Part shown: positions 5,552 through 12,258 of the stretch, in pieces | Layout of the letters: the number at the start of each line of letters is the position of its first letter | Position numbering within the stretch: position 1 is the stretch's first letter | From: Dehalococcoidia bacterium UBA3254 | GTDB lineage: Bacteria > Chloroflexota > Dehalococcoidia > Dehalococcoidales > UBA3254 | DNA: 13,027 bases | Direction: 5' to 3' | Assembly: GCA_002362735.1 (NCBI GenBank) | Contig: DEUU01000051.1 | Span: 1 to 13,027 of the forward strand | Translations under genes and position numbers: made by a program | The notes under the pieces: generated by a model | Told to the model about the DNA's origin: nothing | The model's database searches: none | What the model saw: the letters and a program-made list of their open reading frames with translations, nothing else

Positions 5552-6829
5552 TTATGGCTCAGGTGGAGAAGACGGTATCACATTTCTCTTCCTGAATGAC
5601 AGGTAATAAAGAGGCAGAGTCAGCGCCAGGTTTATCAGACCAAGTCCGGCAATTAAAATAAAAACTATTTGATAATGCTGATTGACATCGTATATATATC
5701 CCGCAGCAATTGGCCCTACGGTGCCTCCAAAAGTATACAGAAAAATAATCGCTCCGATAATCTCTCCATGCGAAAGTAATCCGAATAGTTCGGCGACCAT
5801 GATAGGCCTGGCGACGGCAATCACTCCCCATCCTATCCCGAATAAAATGGCGAACAAATAGAATCCCCATAATTGGTGGACAGCCAGAAATAGTATCAAA
5901 CCCACTGCGGTCGATACCAGGGCGATTAACATGGACGAAAAGCCGCCAATTCGGTCTAGGATAATCCCGAAGCTAAAGCTGCCCGACATACAGGCCAGGT
6001 TAATGACCGAAAGTATTCCAGCAGCGGCGGAGAGAGTAACTCCGCGGTCACTGGCCCCGGGAACGATATGAACTGAAACCACCTGCTGAATAAAGCCGGA
6101 ACAGAAAACAACAAGGCTAAATATCCAGAAGGTCAATGTTCCCATGGCTTTCCGTAGACTTATCCCGGGAATCCGTAAACGGGCGCTTTCGAGGAAGCGT
6201 ATATTGTTATCTTCAAGAGGTGCTACTTGATTTGAGGAATATAGAAAAAAACCGGAAATCAGAACTAAAACCAGGATCATGCCAGCCGTAATCAAATATG
6301 CCATCTGCCAGCCAAAATTTGAAATGAAATAGACTACCAGAGGCGGTATTACGGTGCCTCCTATACCCGCTCCCGCCATGGCGATTCCCATCATGGCGCC
6401 GCGCCTTCTGGGATAATATCGGGTTACGAGCGAATTAATCGGAGCAATATTAGCCATGCCCGTGCCGGCAATAATTCCATAGAATAAATAAAGCTGCCAC
6501 AGGGAATTCATCCGGGACAGCAATATGAAAGCTATACCCTCGAGAATACCGCCAATGATGATAACCAGACGCGGATTGAATTTATCTCCCAACCGGCCAG
6601 CCCCAACTCCCAGTACCCCGCACACCATCATCATGATGGAGAAAGCGCCGGAGGTCTCAGTATGCGTCCAGCCAAACTGGGTTGAGACCGGTTTGAAAAA
6701 GACCCCATAACTGGTCATAATCAAGGCGGTTACCATCAGGGAAAGGAAGCCGGCAGCAACTACACCGTAGGAGCGAAGAATGCTTGATTTATTTTTGTTG
6801 ACCGACGGGAAGTCTCTATTACCAGACAC
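5552..6829 (-). CDS. MFS transporter, OFA/monocarboxylate-porter type
   Basis: A 425-residue inner-membrane secondary transporter with about 12 hydrophobic segments in two halves joined by a hydrophilic loop (about 200-230). MFS motif A is GRLGDKFNPR (78-87), with a half-copy GIILDRIGG in the second half (288-296). The FGWTHTETSGAFS stretch (52-64) after helix 1 and the RRRGAMMGIAMAGAGIGG stretch (141-158) are typical of the oxalate:formate antiporter / monocarboxylate porter branch, so a small carboxylate is the likely substrate; which one is not visible. The start is GTG at 6829, chosen because AAAGGAA lies about seven bases upstream and the next Met is well inside the first helix. It is divergent from the SnoaL/SDR pair, suggesting shared regulation. 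Family confidence is high; substrate is inference. Confidence 0.88.
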   Translation of the reverse strand: MSGNRDFPSVNKNKSSILRSYGVVAAGFLSLMVTALIMTSYGVFFKPVSTQFGWTHTETSGAFSIMMMVCGVLGVGAGRLGDKFNPRLVIIIGGILEGIAFILLSRMNSLWQLYLFYGIIAGTGMANIAPINSLVTRYYPRRRGAMMGIAMAGAGIGGTVIPPLVVYFISNFGWQMAYLITAGMILVLVLISGFFLYSSNQVAPLEDNNIRFLESARLRIPGISLRKAMGTLTFWIFSLVVFCSGFIQQVVSVHIVPGASDRGVTLSAAAGILSVINLACMSGSFSFGIILDRIGGFSSMLIALVSTAVGLILFLAVHQLWGFYLFAILFGIGWGVIAVARPIMVAELFGLLSHGEIIGAIIFLYTFGGTVGPIAAGYIYDVNQHYQIVFILIAGLGLINLALTLPLYYLSFRKRNVIPSSPPEP

Positions 6830-6855
6830 AAATGATTCCTTTCAAGGAACGGTTA

Positions 6856-6884
6856 GTCATATGTAATGCCCGTTTTTGTTTCAA
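6856..6884 (-). promoter_or_regulatory. Candidate promoter for the MFS transporter
   Basis: On the minus strand, TTGAAA (6884-6879) is followed after 17 bp by TATGAC (6861-6856), giving a start near 6849 and a leader of about 20 nt before the GTG. The -10 match is only moderate. Confidence 0.4.
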
Positions 6885-6922
6885 CGATATGTTGTACCTC
6901 ATTAATAATATTAATCATTTTA

Positions 6923-6947
6923 CTCATCTTTTGCACATACAGATGAG
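6923..6947. promoter_or_regulatory. Inverted repeat, candidate operator between divergent genes
   Basis: CTCATCT (6923-6929) and AGATGAG (6941-6947) form a perfect 7-bp inverted repeat with an 11-bp spacer, the layout of a dimeric regulator site. ATTAAT occurs twice just to its left (6901-6906 and 6910-6915), and CTGATCAG (6963-6970) is a perfect palindrome to its right. No regulator gene is adjacent in the window. Confidence 0.35.
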
Positions 6948-7010
6948 CCTGAAGATTTTGTACTGATCAGCAAATTGTCAAAATAAGACTATCTATAACG
7001 CTGATAAACG

Positions 7011-7019
7011 TGCTACAAT
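7011..7019 (+). promoter_or_regulatory. Extended -10 element for the SnoaL-like gene
   Basis: TGC followed by TACAAT (7014-7019) is an extended -10 sequence; there is no good -35 at 17 bp. The predicted start near 7026 gives a leader of about 77 nt. TATAAC at 6994-6999 is an alternative -10. Confidence 0.35.
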
Positions 7020-7102
7020 CATTTTTAACATAGAATGCAAGTCAAAAAAACCTTATGATCGAGATCTCAAGAAGTCAAATATTTAAGTTAATAGGAGTTA
7101 AG

Positions 7103-7786
7103 ATGAACAGCAAAGAGATGGAAGCCAGGATTAAAGAACTGGAAAGTCAGGTCAGAGTCCTTCGCGATCTCGAAGACATCAGGAGATTGCAGAGGTCCTA
7201 CGGTTTTTATCTGGAGCACTGGATGTACGAGGAGTTGATAGACTGTTTCTCGGACAGCCCTGATACCGAATTAAATATCATGGTGGGTATCTTTAAAGGG
7301 AAAGAAGGGGTAAGACGATATTTTGCCGGTGAGAAGAATCGGAATTTTGATCCGGAAGTTCTGCATCAGATCATGCAGCTGTCAGGTGTAGTGGACGTTG
7401 ATAGTGAAGGTAAAACGGCCGAAGGACGCTGGTTCGGGTATGGAACGATGGCCTTGCCTACAGATAAAGGCATACTGCAAAATGTAACCGGCGGCATTTA
7501 CACCAGCAAATATATAAAAGAAGACGGTAAGTGGAAATTATTAAAACTAATGTGGAACCCGGTTTACAGTTATGCTCCAGCAGAAGGCTGGGTTAAGCCA
7601 GAGAAAGCCGGTAAGGTAACCGTTGAAGACCTGCCTCCGGCGCCAAAGCCAGACAAAGCCAGAGCAGTTGAATCCCGCTATCCTTCGGGGTATATCCCTC
7701 CGTTTCATTACCGTCATCCAGTTACTGGTAAGGAGACTTCCGAGAAAAAACATAATGCCGATCTTAAAAAGAAACAGAGAAAGTAA
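7103..7786 (+). CDS. SnoaL-like / NTF2-fold protein
   Basis: A 227-residue cytosolic protein. Residues 2-30 are a charged helix with heptad-like Leu/Ile/Val spacing (MEARIKELESQVRVL), probably a short coiled coil. A SnoaL-like NTF2-fold domain follows (about 22-155): the 'RLQRSYGFYLE' helix, the 'CFSDSPDTELNI' turn, the 'GKEGVRRYF' helix and the closing strands 'GGIYTSKYIKEDGKWKLLKL'. The fold serves small-molecule enzymes (cyclases, isomerases, dehydratases, ring hydroxylase subunits) and pure binding proteins. No catalytic residue can be assigned, though H89 lies in the usual pocket region. The Pro-rich C-terminal tail (178-205) with YPSGYIPPF is an extension seen in some relatives. The start is placed at 7103 because AGGAG lies six bases upstream; an in-frame ATG 48 bases earlier has no ribosome binding site. 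Followed by an SDR in the same direction, it probably acts in the same pathway. Confidence 0.75.
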   Translation: MNSKEMEARIKELESQVRVLRDLEDIRRLQRSYGFYLEHWMYEELIDCFSDSPDTELNIMVGIFKGKEGVRRYFAGEKNRNFDPEVLHQIMQLSGVVDVDSEGKTAEGRWFGYGTMALPTDKGILQNVTGGIYTSKYIKEDGKWKLLKLMWNPVYSYAPAEGWVKPEKAGKVTVEDLPPAPKPDKARAVESRYPSGYIPPFHYRHPVTGKETSEKKHNADLKKKQRK

Positions 7787-7941
7787 TGTAACGGTAAGTC
7801 ACACCGGCATAAAAAGACACCTGGCTAATAGCGGGTTAAAGAAGCCGGGATTAATATACCTTGCGGCTCATGTGTACTGACGATTTCGTCCAGGACTCAG
7901 GACCTTTATTAATCGAAAAATGTAGAATAAGGGGATGTAAG

Positions 7942-8679
7942 ATGGACCTGAAATTAAAAGGTAAAACTGCACTGGTAACAGGGACCGCGAGCCAGATAGG
8001 ATATGGCAAGGGTATAGCCTTGACTCTAGCCAGAGAAGGGTGCGAGATAATTGTTGCGGATATAGACTCGGAAGGGGCGATTAAAACAGCCAGGGAAATA
8101 GAAGCTCTGGGCAACCGGGCGTTACCGATAAAAGTCGATGTTACTGATCGAGGACAGGTGGATGCGATGGTAACGAAGGCGCTGGAAAAATTCGAAAAGA
8201 TAGATATCCTGGTCAACAACGCCGGTGCCGGCAGCCTGGAAAAACCTTTTATCGAAAAGACCAGATCGGACTGGGATAAAGACATCAACATTAACCTTTA
8301 TGGGCAAATGAACGTAGCCCAGGCGGTATTGCCACACATGTTATCGCGTCACTACGGGCGGATTATCAGTATATCCGGAGGAATGGGTTTCCCTATGATC
8401 TCGACCTATGGCGCTGCCAAAGCCGGAATCACTGCGTTCTCCCAATCTCTGGCCAAGGAAGTCGCCTCCATGGGTGTAATCGTGAATATAGTGGTCCCGG
8501 GATTGGCTCTGACCGGTCTGGTGAAAAATGCTCCTCCCGAGTTTGTGGAAGCCTTCAGGCAAAATTCATTATTGAAAAGATTCTGTACTCCCGATGACCT
8601 GGCTCCCGTCGTCGCCTTCCTGGCCTCTGATGTCTGCAGTTATATGGTCGGGCAGGTTATTTATTTGGGTGGGTCCTAG
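7942..8679 (+). CDS. SDR family oxidoreductase beside the SnoaL-like gene
   Basis: A 245-residue FabG-like SDR, cytosolic and NAD(P)-dependent. The glycine motif is longer than usual, TGTASQIGYGKG (13-24), with D40 (VADID) suggesting NAD(H) preference. VDVT (65-68), the NNAG motif (92-95), N118, Y156 and K160 (YGAAK) are present. The serine region reads SISGGMG (143-149): the position that normally carries the catalytic Ser next to 'IS' is Gly, and the segment before Tyr is two to three residues shorter. The active Ser is therefore probably S145 or S143, or the chemistry differs. The PG motif (186-187) and C-terminal GG are normal. The start at 7942 has GGGGA six bases upstream; a longer TTG-initiated reading lacks a ribosome binding site. 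It lies 155 bp behind the SnoaL-like gene without a visible terminator between them, so cotranscription is likely. Confidence 0.85.
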   Translation: MDLKLKGKTALVTGTASQIGYGKGIALTLAREGCEIIVADIDSEGAIKTAREIEALGNRALPIKVDVTDRGQVDAMVTKALEKFEKIDILVNNAGAGSLEKPFIEKTRSDWDKDININLYGQMNVAQAVLPHMLSRHYGRIISISGGMGFPMISTYGAAKAGITAFSQSLAKEVASMGVIVNIVVPGLALTGLVKNAPPEFVEAFRQNSLLKRFCTPDDLAPVVAFLASDVCSYMVGQVIYLGGS

Positions 8680-8748
8680 ATTATTTACATCGAGCGCAAT
8701 TGAACGTCCGATTTAATTATTAATGGATGGACTGATTCTCTTAGATCC

Positions 8749-8795
8749 AATAACGGAAAGCAGATTTAGCGGCTTTCCCCGGCTCTTCTGTTATT
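8749..8795. repeat. Hairpin downstream of the SDR gene
   Basis: AATAAC (8749-8754) pairs with GTTATT (8790-8795), and inside it GGAAAGC (8755-8761) pairs with GCTTTCC (8772-8778) with an unpaired stretch on the right side. There is no T-run on the plus strand, so this is a possible 3' stabilising stem rather than a clear terminator for the SnoaL/SDR unit. Confidence 0.35.
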
Positions 8796-8898
8796 AAAAA
8801 GTAGTGAACCAGAAGTGAAAAAGGCTGTTGATTCGATATCATGTTTATCCGGTAGAAATTGGTTTTTAAGGAATTTCCCGGGGCGATTGCCTTGAAAA

Positions 8899-9165
8899 TC
8901 AGGGAACAAATTCCAGGCAGTCTTCGAGAACGTCGTGGAGGATTATTTCTTCATTAATGCGGACGGTATATTGATAAATCGTGATATAACTACGATTTTC
9001 GTTTAAATTTAACCATTTCTCTCCAAGGAATCCGACGATATTGGTAGCCTCGATAATTTCCCCCACCATGTTTTCATACTGTTGAATTTTTGGATCCAGT
9101 GGTCTCCCGAGAAAATCTCTGGAATTGATGCGTACTTTATTACCCGCGGAAAATTTTGACCCCAT
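8899..9165 (-). CDS. Small probably SH3-like protein of unknown function
   Basis: An 88-residue cytosolic protein without signal peptide or membrane segment. It begins MGSKFSAGNKVRI, a basic strand followed by alternating short strands (VGEIIE 34-39; ITIYQYTVRI 61-70; EIILHDVL 73-80) and an acidic end, ED.LEFVP. The 'G.KVRI ... VGEII ... Y.V ... LEDCLE' rhythm resembles small SH3-like barrels, which bind nucleic acid, ribosomes or peptides; no specific family is recognised. The start is placed at 9165 because a perfect TGGAGGC lies seven bases upstream. An in-frame ATG at 9183 has no such site and would place this ribosome binding site inside the gene. It is divergent from the Hsp20 gene, so stress co-regulation is possible but unproven. 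Confidence 0.65.
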   Translation of the reverse strand: MGSKFSAGNKVRINSRDFLGRPLDPKIQQYENMVGEIIEATNIVGFLGEKWLNLNENRSYITIYQYTVRINEEIILHDVLEDCLEFVP

Positions 9166-9284
9166 TGATTCGCCTCCAGTCATTCCATAATTTCATTATA
9201 TAAACAGCCACCTTGTTTTACCCGGTGATGTCTGATTTGTCGTATTGGCGATCTGAAAACGGTCTCATAAAGCTAATCATTTAA

Positions 9285-9290
9285 TATAAT
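9285..9290 (+). promoter_or_regulatory. -10 element of the Hsp20 gene
   Basis: A perfect TATAAT lies 39 bp before the ATG. The sequence at the -35 distance (near 9262) does not match TTGACA, so an activator or an alternative sigma factor may be needed. No CIRCE element is visible. Confidence 0.4.
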
Positions 9291-9329
9291 GAAAGAAGGG
9301 GTAGAAAAATATTTTGGAGGAGTTGAATC

Positions 9330-9857
9330 ATGGCTAAGGAACGACAAAAATCAGAACAAGGGCTAACCGTGTGGCAACCGTTTAGAGATCTGGAAGAAAT
9401 GGGGCGCAACTTCGAAGATTTCTTTGGACGACCTTTTTTGCCGGCTTCATGGAGAAGATTTTCTACAGAAGAGATGGCCTGGGCTCCGGCCATAGATGTT
9501 ACCGAGCAGGAAGATAAATTCCTGATTAAAGCAGAATTGCCGGGTGTTAAAGAAGAGGATATCAGCATTTCCGTGTCAGGAAATTCCTTAACAATCGAGG
9601 GTGAAAAGAGATCTGAGTCAGAGACCAAGAAGAAAGGGTACTATTATTCTGAAGCGACATATGGTAATTTTTCGAGATCGATGACCATCCCTTCCATGGT
9701 GGATGCAAATAAAATAGATGCTAAATTCGATAACGGAGTCCTTGAAATTACGCTGCCCAAGATTGCAGAGAGTAAGCCCAAAAAGATTTCGATCGCCGCT
9801 AAAAAAAAGCAGATTGCAAACGAGAAGCCAAAAGAAGCGCCCGCAAAAAAACAGTAA
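9330..9857 (+). CDS. Hsp20/alpha-crystallin small heat-shock protein
   Basis: A 175-residue ATP-independent holdase chaperone that keeps unfolding proteins soluble as large cytosolic oligomers. The N-terminal arm (1-50) is aromatic-rich with WQPFRDLEEM and FFGRPF. The alpha-crystallin domain (about 52-155) includes PAIDV (53-57), the ELPGVKEEDI loop (69-78), LTIEGEK (87-93) and the signature GVLEITLPK (136-144). The I-x-I anchor is KISI (152-155). The last 20 residues are a Lys-rich tail. Length is slightly above average because of this tail. The start is firm, with GGAGGAG seven bases upstream. It is monocistronic, with its own -10 element and a strong hairpin after the stop. Family assignment is certain; the symbol varies between species, so none is given. 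Confidence 0.96.
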   Translation: MAKERQKSEQGLTVWQPFRDLEEMGRNFEDFFGRPFLPASWRRFSTEEMAWAPAIDVTEQEDKFLIKAELPGVKEEDISISVSGNSLTIEGEKRSESETKKKGYYYSEATYGNFSRSMTIPSMVDANKIDAKFDNGVLEITLPKIAESKPKKISIAAKKKQIANEKPKEAPAKKQ

Positions 9858-9868
9858 CCTGACTCTGA

Positions 9869-9908
9869 ACTTATCCAGGGTAAGTCATACCCTGGATAAG
9901 TCTCTTTC
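9869..9908. terminator. Strong hairpin after Hsp20, probable terminator
   Basis: ACTTATCCAGGGTA (9869-9882) is perfectly complementary to TACCCTGGATAAGT (9888-9901), a 14-bp stem with a 5-base loop, followed by a modest CTCTTT tail. It lies 12 bp behind the Hsp20 stop codon. Confidence 0.65.
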
Positions 9909-10340
9909 GATCTAGCTTTTTCCGCGGATAAAAGCCGGATCTTGCATTTCCTTCTATCTTTATTAAATATTACTCGCACCATGCGGCTGTGACCGGATTT
10001 CTTTCCGGTCCTAAGTCTTGATGCCCGCAGATCATTAACTGTGTCTTCAAGTATTATCCTCATTACAAAGAGACCAGTACCAACGAGTTTTGCTTTCTTC
10101 CGTGGGCAGATAAGGCATTAGCAACGAAGTTGAGTTCTTTTCCTTTGCGTCACATGAAGGCAAATCCAGATCATCACCTTAAACAAAGAAACGTGAAGCT
10201 AACTAATACTTCAAAAAAGAGGAGAGGTTTCGATCAAGAAGGTACGCAATTCGAGGTATTGAATTCTAATTCTTGAAGGAATATAATTGACCCTTGTTGG
10301 GAAAAATTTGAAGGTCTGGAATCGTTAATATAACTCTCGA
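9902..10340. other. Gene-free spacer between Hsp20 and MFS genes
   Basis: About 440 bp without a supported gene. It contains a 7-bp perfect hairpin (GACCGGA 9991-9997 / TCCGGTC 10004-10010) and, at the right end, two promoter-like elements for the MFS gene. A 40-codon frame starting at 10154 has no ribosome binding site. Confidence 0.45.
10259..10287 (+). promoter_or_regulatory. Sigma70-type promoter for the MFS gene
   Basis: TTGAAT (10259-10264) is followed after exactly 17 bp by a perfect TATAAT (10282-10287). The start near 10294 would give a leader of about 47 nt. A second -10-like TATAAC (10329-10334) lies only six bases before the ATG and would give a leaderless message. Confidence 0.5.
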
Positions 10341-11993
10341 ATGGTTGACAATTATCGTCCTAATAAGGACCGCGACTCATCCTACCTGCATTACGAAGGT
10401 GCAGCTTCATCGATAGAGAACGCAGGAATAGCTTACCAGTCACCATCTCTTATAGCCGCCGGAGCGGGTGTCAAAGAGATAGCGCTGCTTAATACTATTA
10501 CAAATCTTCTGTATGCTTTGCTACTGGTTAAAGTACCCTCCGTGTTAAGATTTGGAGACTCTCTGAAAAAAGCAACCGTCATATTAGGAATTGTCAGCGC
10601 TCTGGGATGGATCCCTCTGATAACCGTATCTGCCGTTTTTAAGAGCATTTCCCCCATCATTTTAATTATTTTGTGGGTCATCAGCCTCGTGCCCTCTCTA
10701 ATGATAGGGCCTCTGAGGGATAAATGGCTTTCAGATATTGTCCCGGGAAATCGTCTCGGCCGTTATCTTAGTTTTAGATCCATTATTACCGCCGGAAGCT
10801 ACGTTAGTTCGTTCTATATCATGGGTTATTTTCTGGACCATTTTCAGGATGGCATATTTAACGGTTTTACCATGATATTTTTGATGACGTTCTCGGTAAG
10901 CCTGATCAGCTTGATCTTATACCTGATTATCAAGATGCCTGTCGCTATGGGAGAAGAACCTCAATCAGATATAGGCTTACTGACTTTTATTAAGGAAGCC
11001 AAACAAAACACCCTGGGGAATTTAATTCTATTTTCGGCCATGATTATTTTTGCATCCAGCGTCACGGGAGCCTTTTTTTCAGTTTATCTGTTAAAAGACC
11101 TGCATGTTACTTATTTAACCTACACGCTGGTCTTTTCGGTAGAGTTCATTTCAAGGATGGGGATTTCCTATTTCGGTGGAAAGATGGTAGACAGGGCTGG
11201 AGCCATTAAAGTGCTCCGCGTAGCCTCCTTCATAATTCCAGTTTTACCTGTATTGTGGATATTTTCTTCAAACATCGGTTATTTAATGGGAGCCCAGGTT
11301 CTCTCAGGTATGGCCTGGGCTACCTATGACATATGTGTCCAGTCTTTTCTGTGCCGGGCTTCACCTCCATCCAAGCGGCTTCACTATATCATCTACCAGC
11401 GCAGTATTGTGACCCTGGCAGCGGCTTTGGGACCGTTGCTGGGAGCCGTGCTTTTAAATATAACGTTCCCAATGTTCGGCAATCCAATTTTCGGGATATT
11501 TCTGATATCCGGAGTAATGCGGCTGGCAGTTGTGTTCACTGTTTTGCCACGACTGAAGGATACCGGGACAGACATTGAGAGCAGCTACCAGGAGAATATC
11601 GAAATTCTTACAAATACTGAATGCCGGCAAGACCAGATTAAAAGCCAGCCTTATCGATCTAATACGACAGGAAGAAGAAAGTTGGTGGTGTTAAATTCTG
11701 TCGGTGCCAAAATGGAAATTAAACGTGGTTCTTTCTATCGTCCGGAGTGTTGGGACTTGGATCGATCCATTGTGCCTCATACTTCGGCCCAGAATTCACG
11801 ACAGGACCTGCTCTACCGACCCGACCCGCGCTTTCAATCCAGCGAGATAGTCCAAATGCCCAAACCTTCTCCAGAATCTATACATTTCAAAAATAGCCGG
11901 ATAAATGCCGGCCCAGTCATAAGTCATTATATGACTCATTCTTCGACCAGTCCGAACACAAGTCTCAGAAGATTGGTCGGCGCTAGAAGTTGA
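10341..11993 (+). CDS. MFS-type membrane protein with long hydrophilic C-terminal tail
   Basis: A 550-residue protein in two parts. Residues about 22-405 form a polytopic MFS-like domain with roughly 10-12 hydrophobic segments. The conserved loop after helix 4 reads DKWLSDIVPGNRLGRYLSFR (127-146), a pattern of the uncharacterised MFS group with 'D.vP...RGryfs.R'; a second-half motif A remnant is YFGGKMVDRAG (277-287). Residues about 406-550 are polar, with basic patches (GRRK 444-447, RR 543-544), many Ser/Asn/Pro and no hydrophobic segment, so the tail is probably cytoplasmic and disordered. Such a tail is unusual for MFS proteins, which normally end soon after the last helix. An in-frame TAA at 10326 prevents a longer start, and no Shine-Dalgarno site precedes the ATG. 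Substrate unknown. It is a single gene. Confidence 0.75.
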   Translation: MVDNYRPNKDRDSSYLHYEGAASSIENAGIAYQSPSLIAAGAGVKEIALLNTITNLLYALLLVKVPSVLRFGDSLKKATVILGIVSALGWIPLITVSAVFKSISPIILIILWVISLVPSLMIGPLRDKWLSDIVPGNRLGRYLSFRSIITAGSYVSSFYIMGYFLDHFQDGIFNGFTMIFLMTFSVSLISLILYLIIKMPVAMGEEPQSDIGLLTFIKEAKQNTLGNLILFSAMIIFASSVTGAFFSVYLLKDLHVTYLTYTLVFSVEFISRMGISYFGGKMVDRAGAIKVLRVASFIIPVLPVLWIFSSNIGYLMGAQVLSGMAWATYDICVQSFLCRASPPSKRLHYIIYQRSIVTLAAALGPLLGAVLLNITFPMFGNPIFGIFLISGVMRLAVVFTVLPRLKDTGTDIESSYQENIEILTNTECRQDQIKSQPYRSNTTGRRKLVVLNSVGAKMEIKRGSFYRPECWDLDRSIVPHTSAQNSRQDLLYRPDPRFQSSEIVQMPKPSPESIHFKNSRINAGPVISHYMTHSSTSPNTSLRRLVGARS

Positions 11994-12147
11994 ATTCAGA
12001 AATACTGCAAGATTGTCACCCAAAATAATAATGCTTCTTAAAAGGTTCTAAATCCACCAAAATTCTTTGATTATTTGATCAGCAAGTTTATTGTGGCCGC
12101 TGAAAAGCCGCATCCATTTTAATTTTTTACCTTTATTTTATCGGGCG

Positions 12148-12176
12148 TTGAATTAGAATAAGAATAGGATTATATA
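12148..12176 (+). promoter_or_regulatory. Candidate promoter for the PhnB-like gene
   Basis: TTGAAT (12148-12153) is followed after 17 bp by TATATA (12171-12176); the overlapping TATACT (12173-12178) is an alternative at 19 bp. The leader would be about 75 nt. Moderate match only. Confidence 0.4.
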
Positions 12177-12258
12177 CTGAAATAAATTTGAAAAGGATTA
12201 TTTTTCAAAGAAGGGAAAAACTGGCATAAAGTGAAAAGCATCTAAAAGGAGAAATCGT

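Noticed and set aside
7055..7102. Upstream in-frame ATG extending the SnoaL-like protein by 16 residues
   Set aside because: No ribosome binding site precedes it, whereas the ATG at 7103 has AGGAG at ideal distance and matches the start of the helical region.
7861..7941. TTG-initiated 27-residue extension of the second SDR
   Set aside because: SDRs of this type begin a few residues before the Rossmann motif; GGGGA lies before the ATG at 7942 and none before the TTG.
9644..10063. Minus-strand ORF of 139 codons overlapping the Hsp20 3' end
   Set aside because: It lacks a ribosome binding site, runs antisense through a certain gene and across its terminator hairpin, and looks like nothing known.
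10154..10276. 40-codon ORF (starts MKANPDHHLK) in the Hsp20-MFS spacer
   Set aside because: There is no ribosome binding site before the ATG, the composition is polar and repetitive, and no promoter fits; probably chance.
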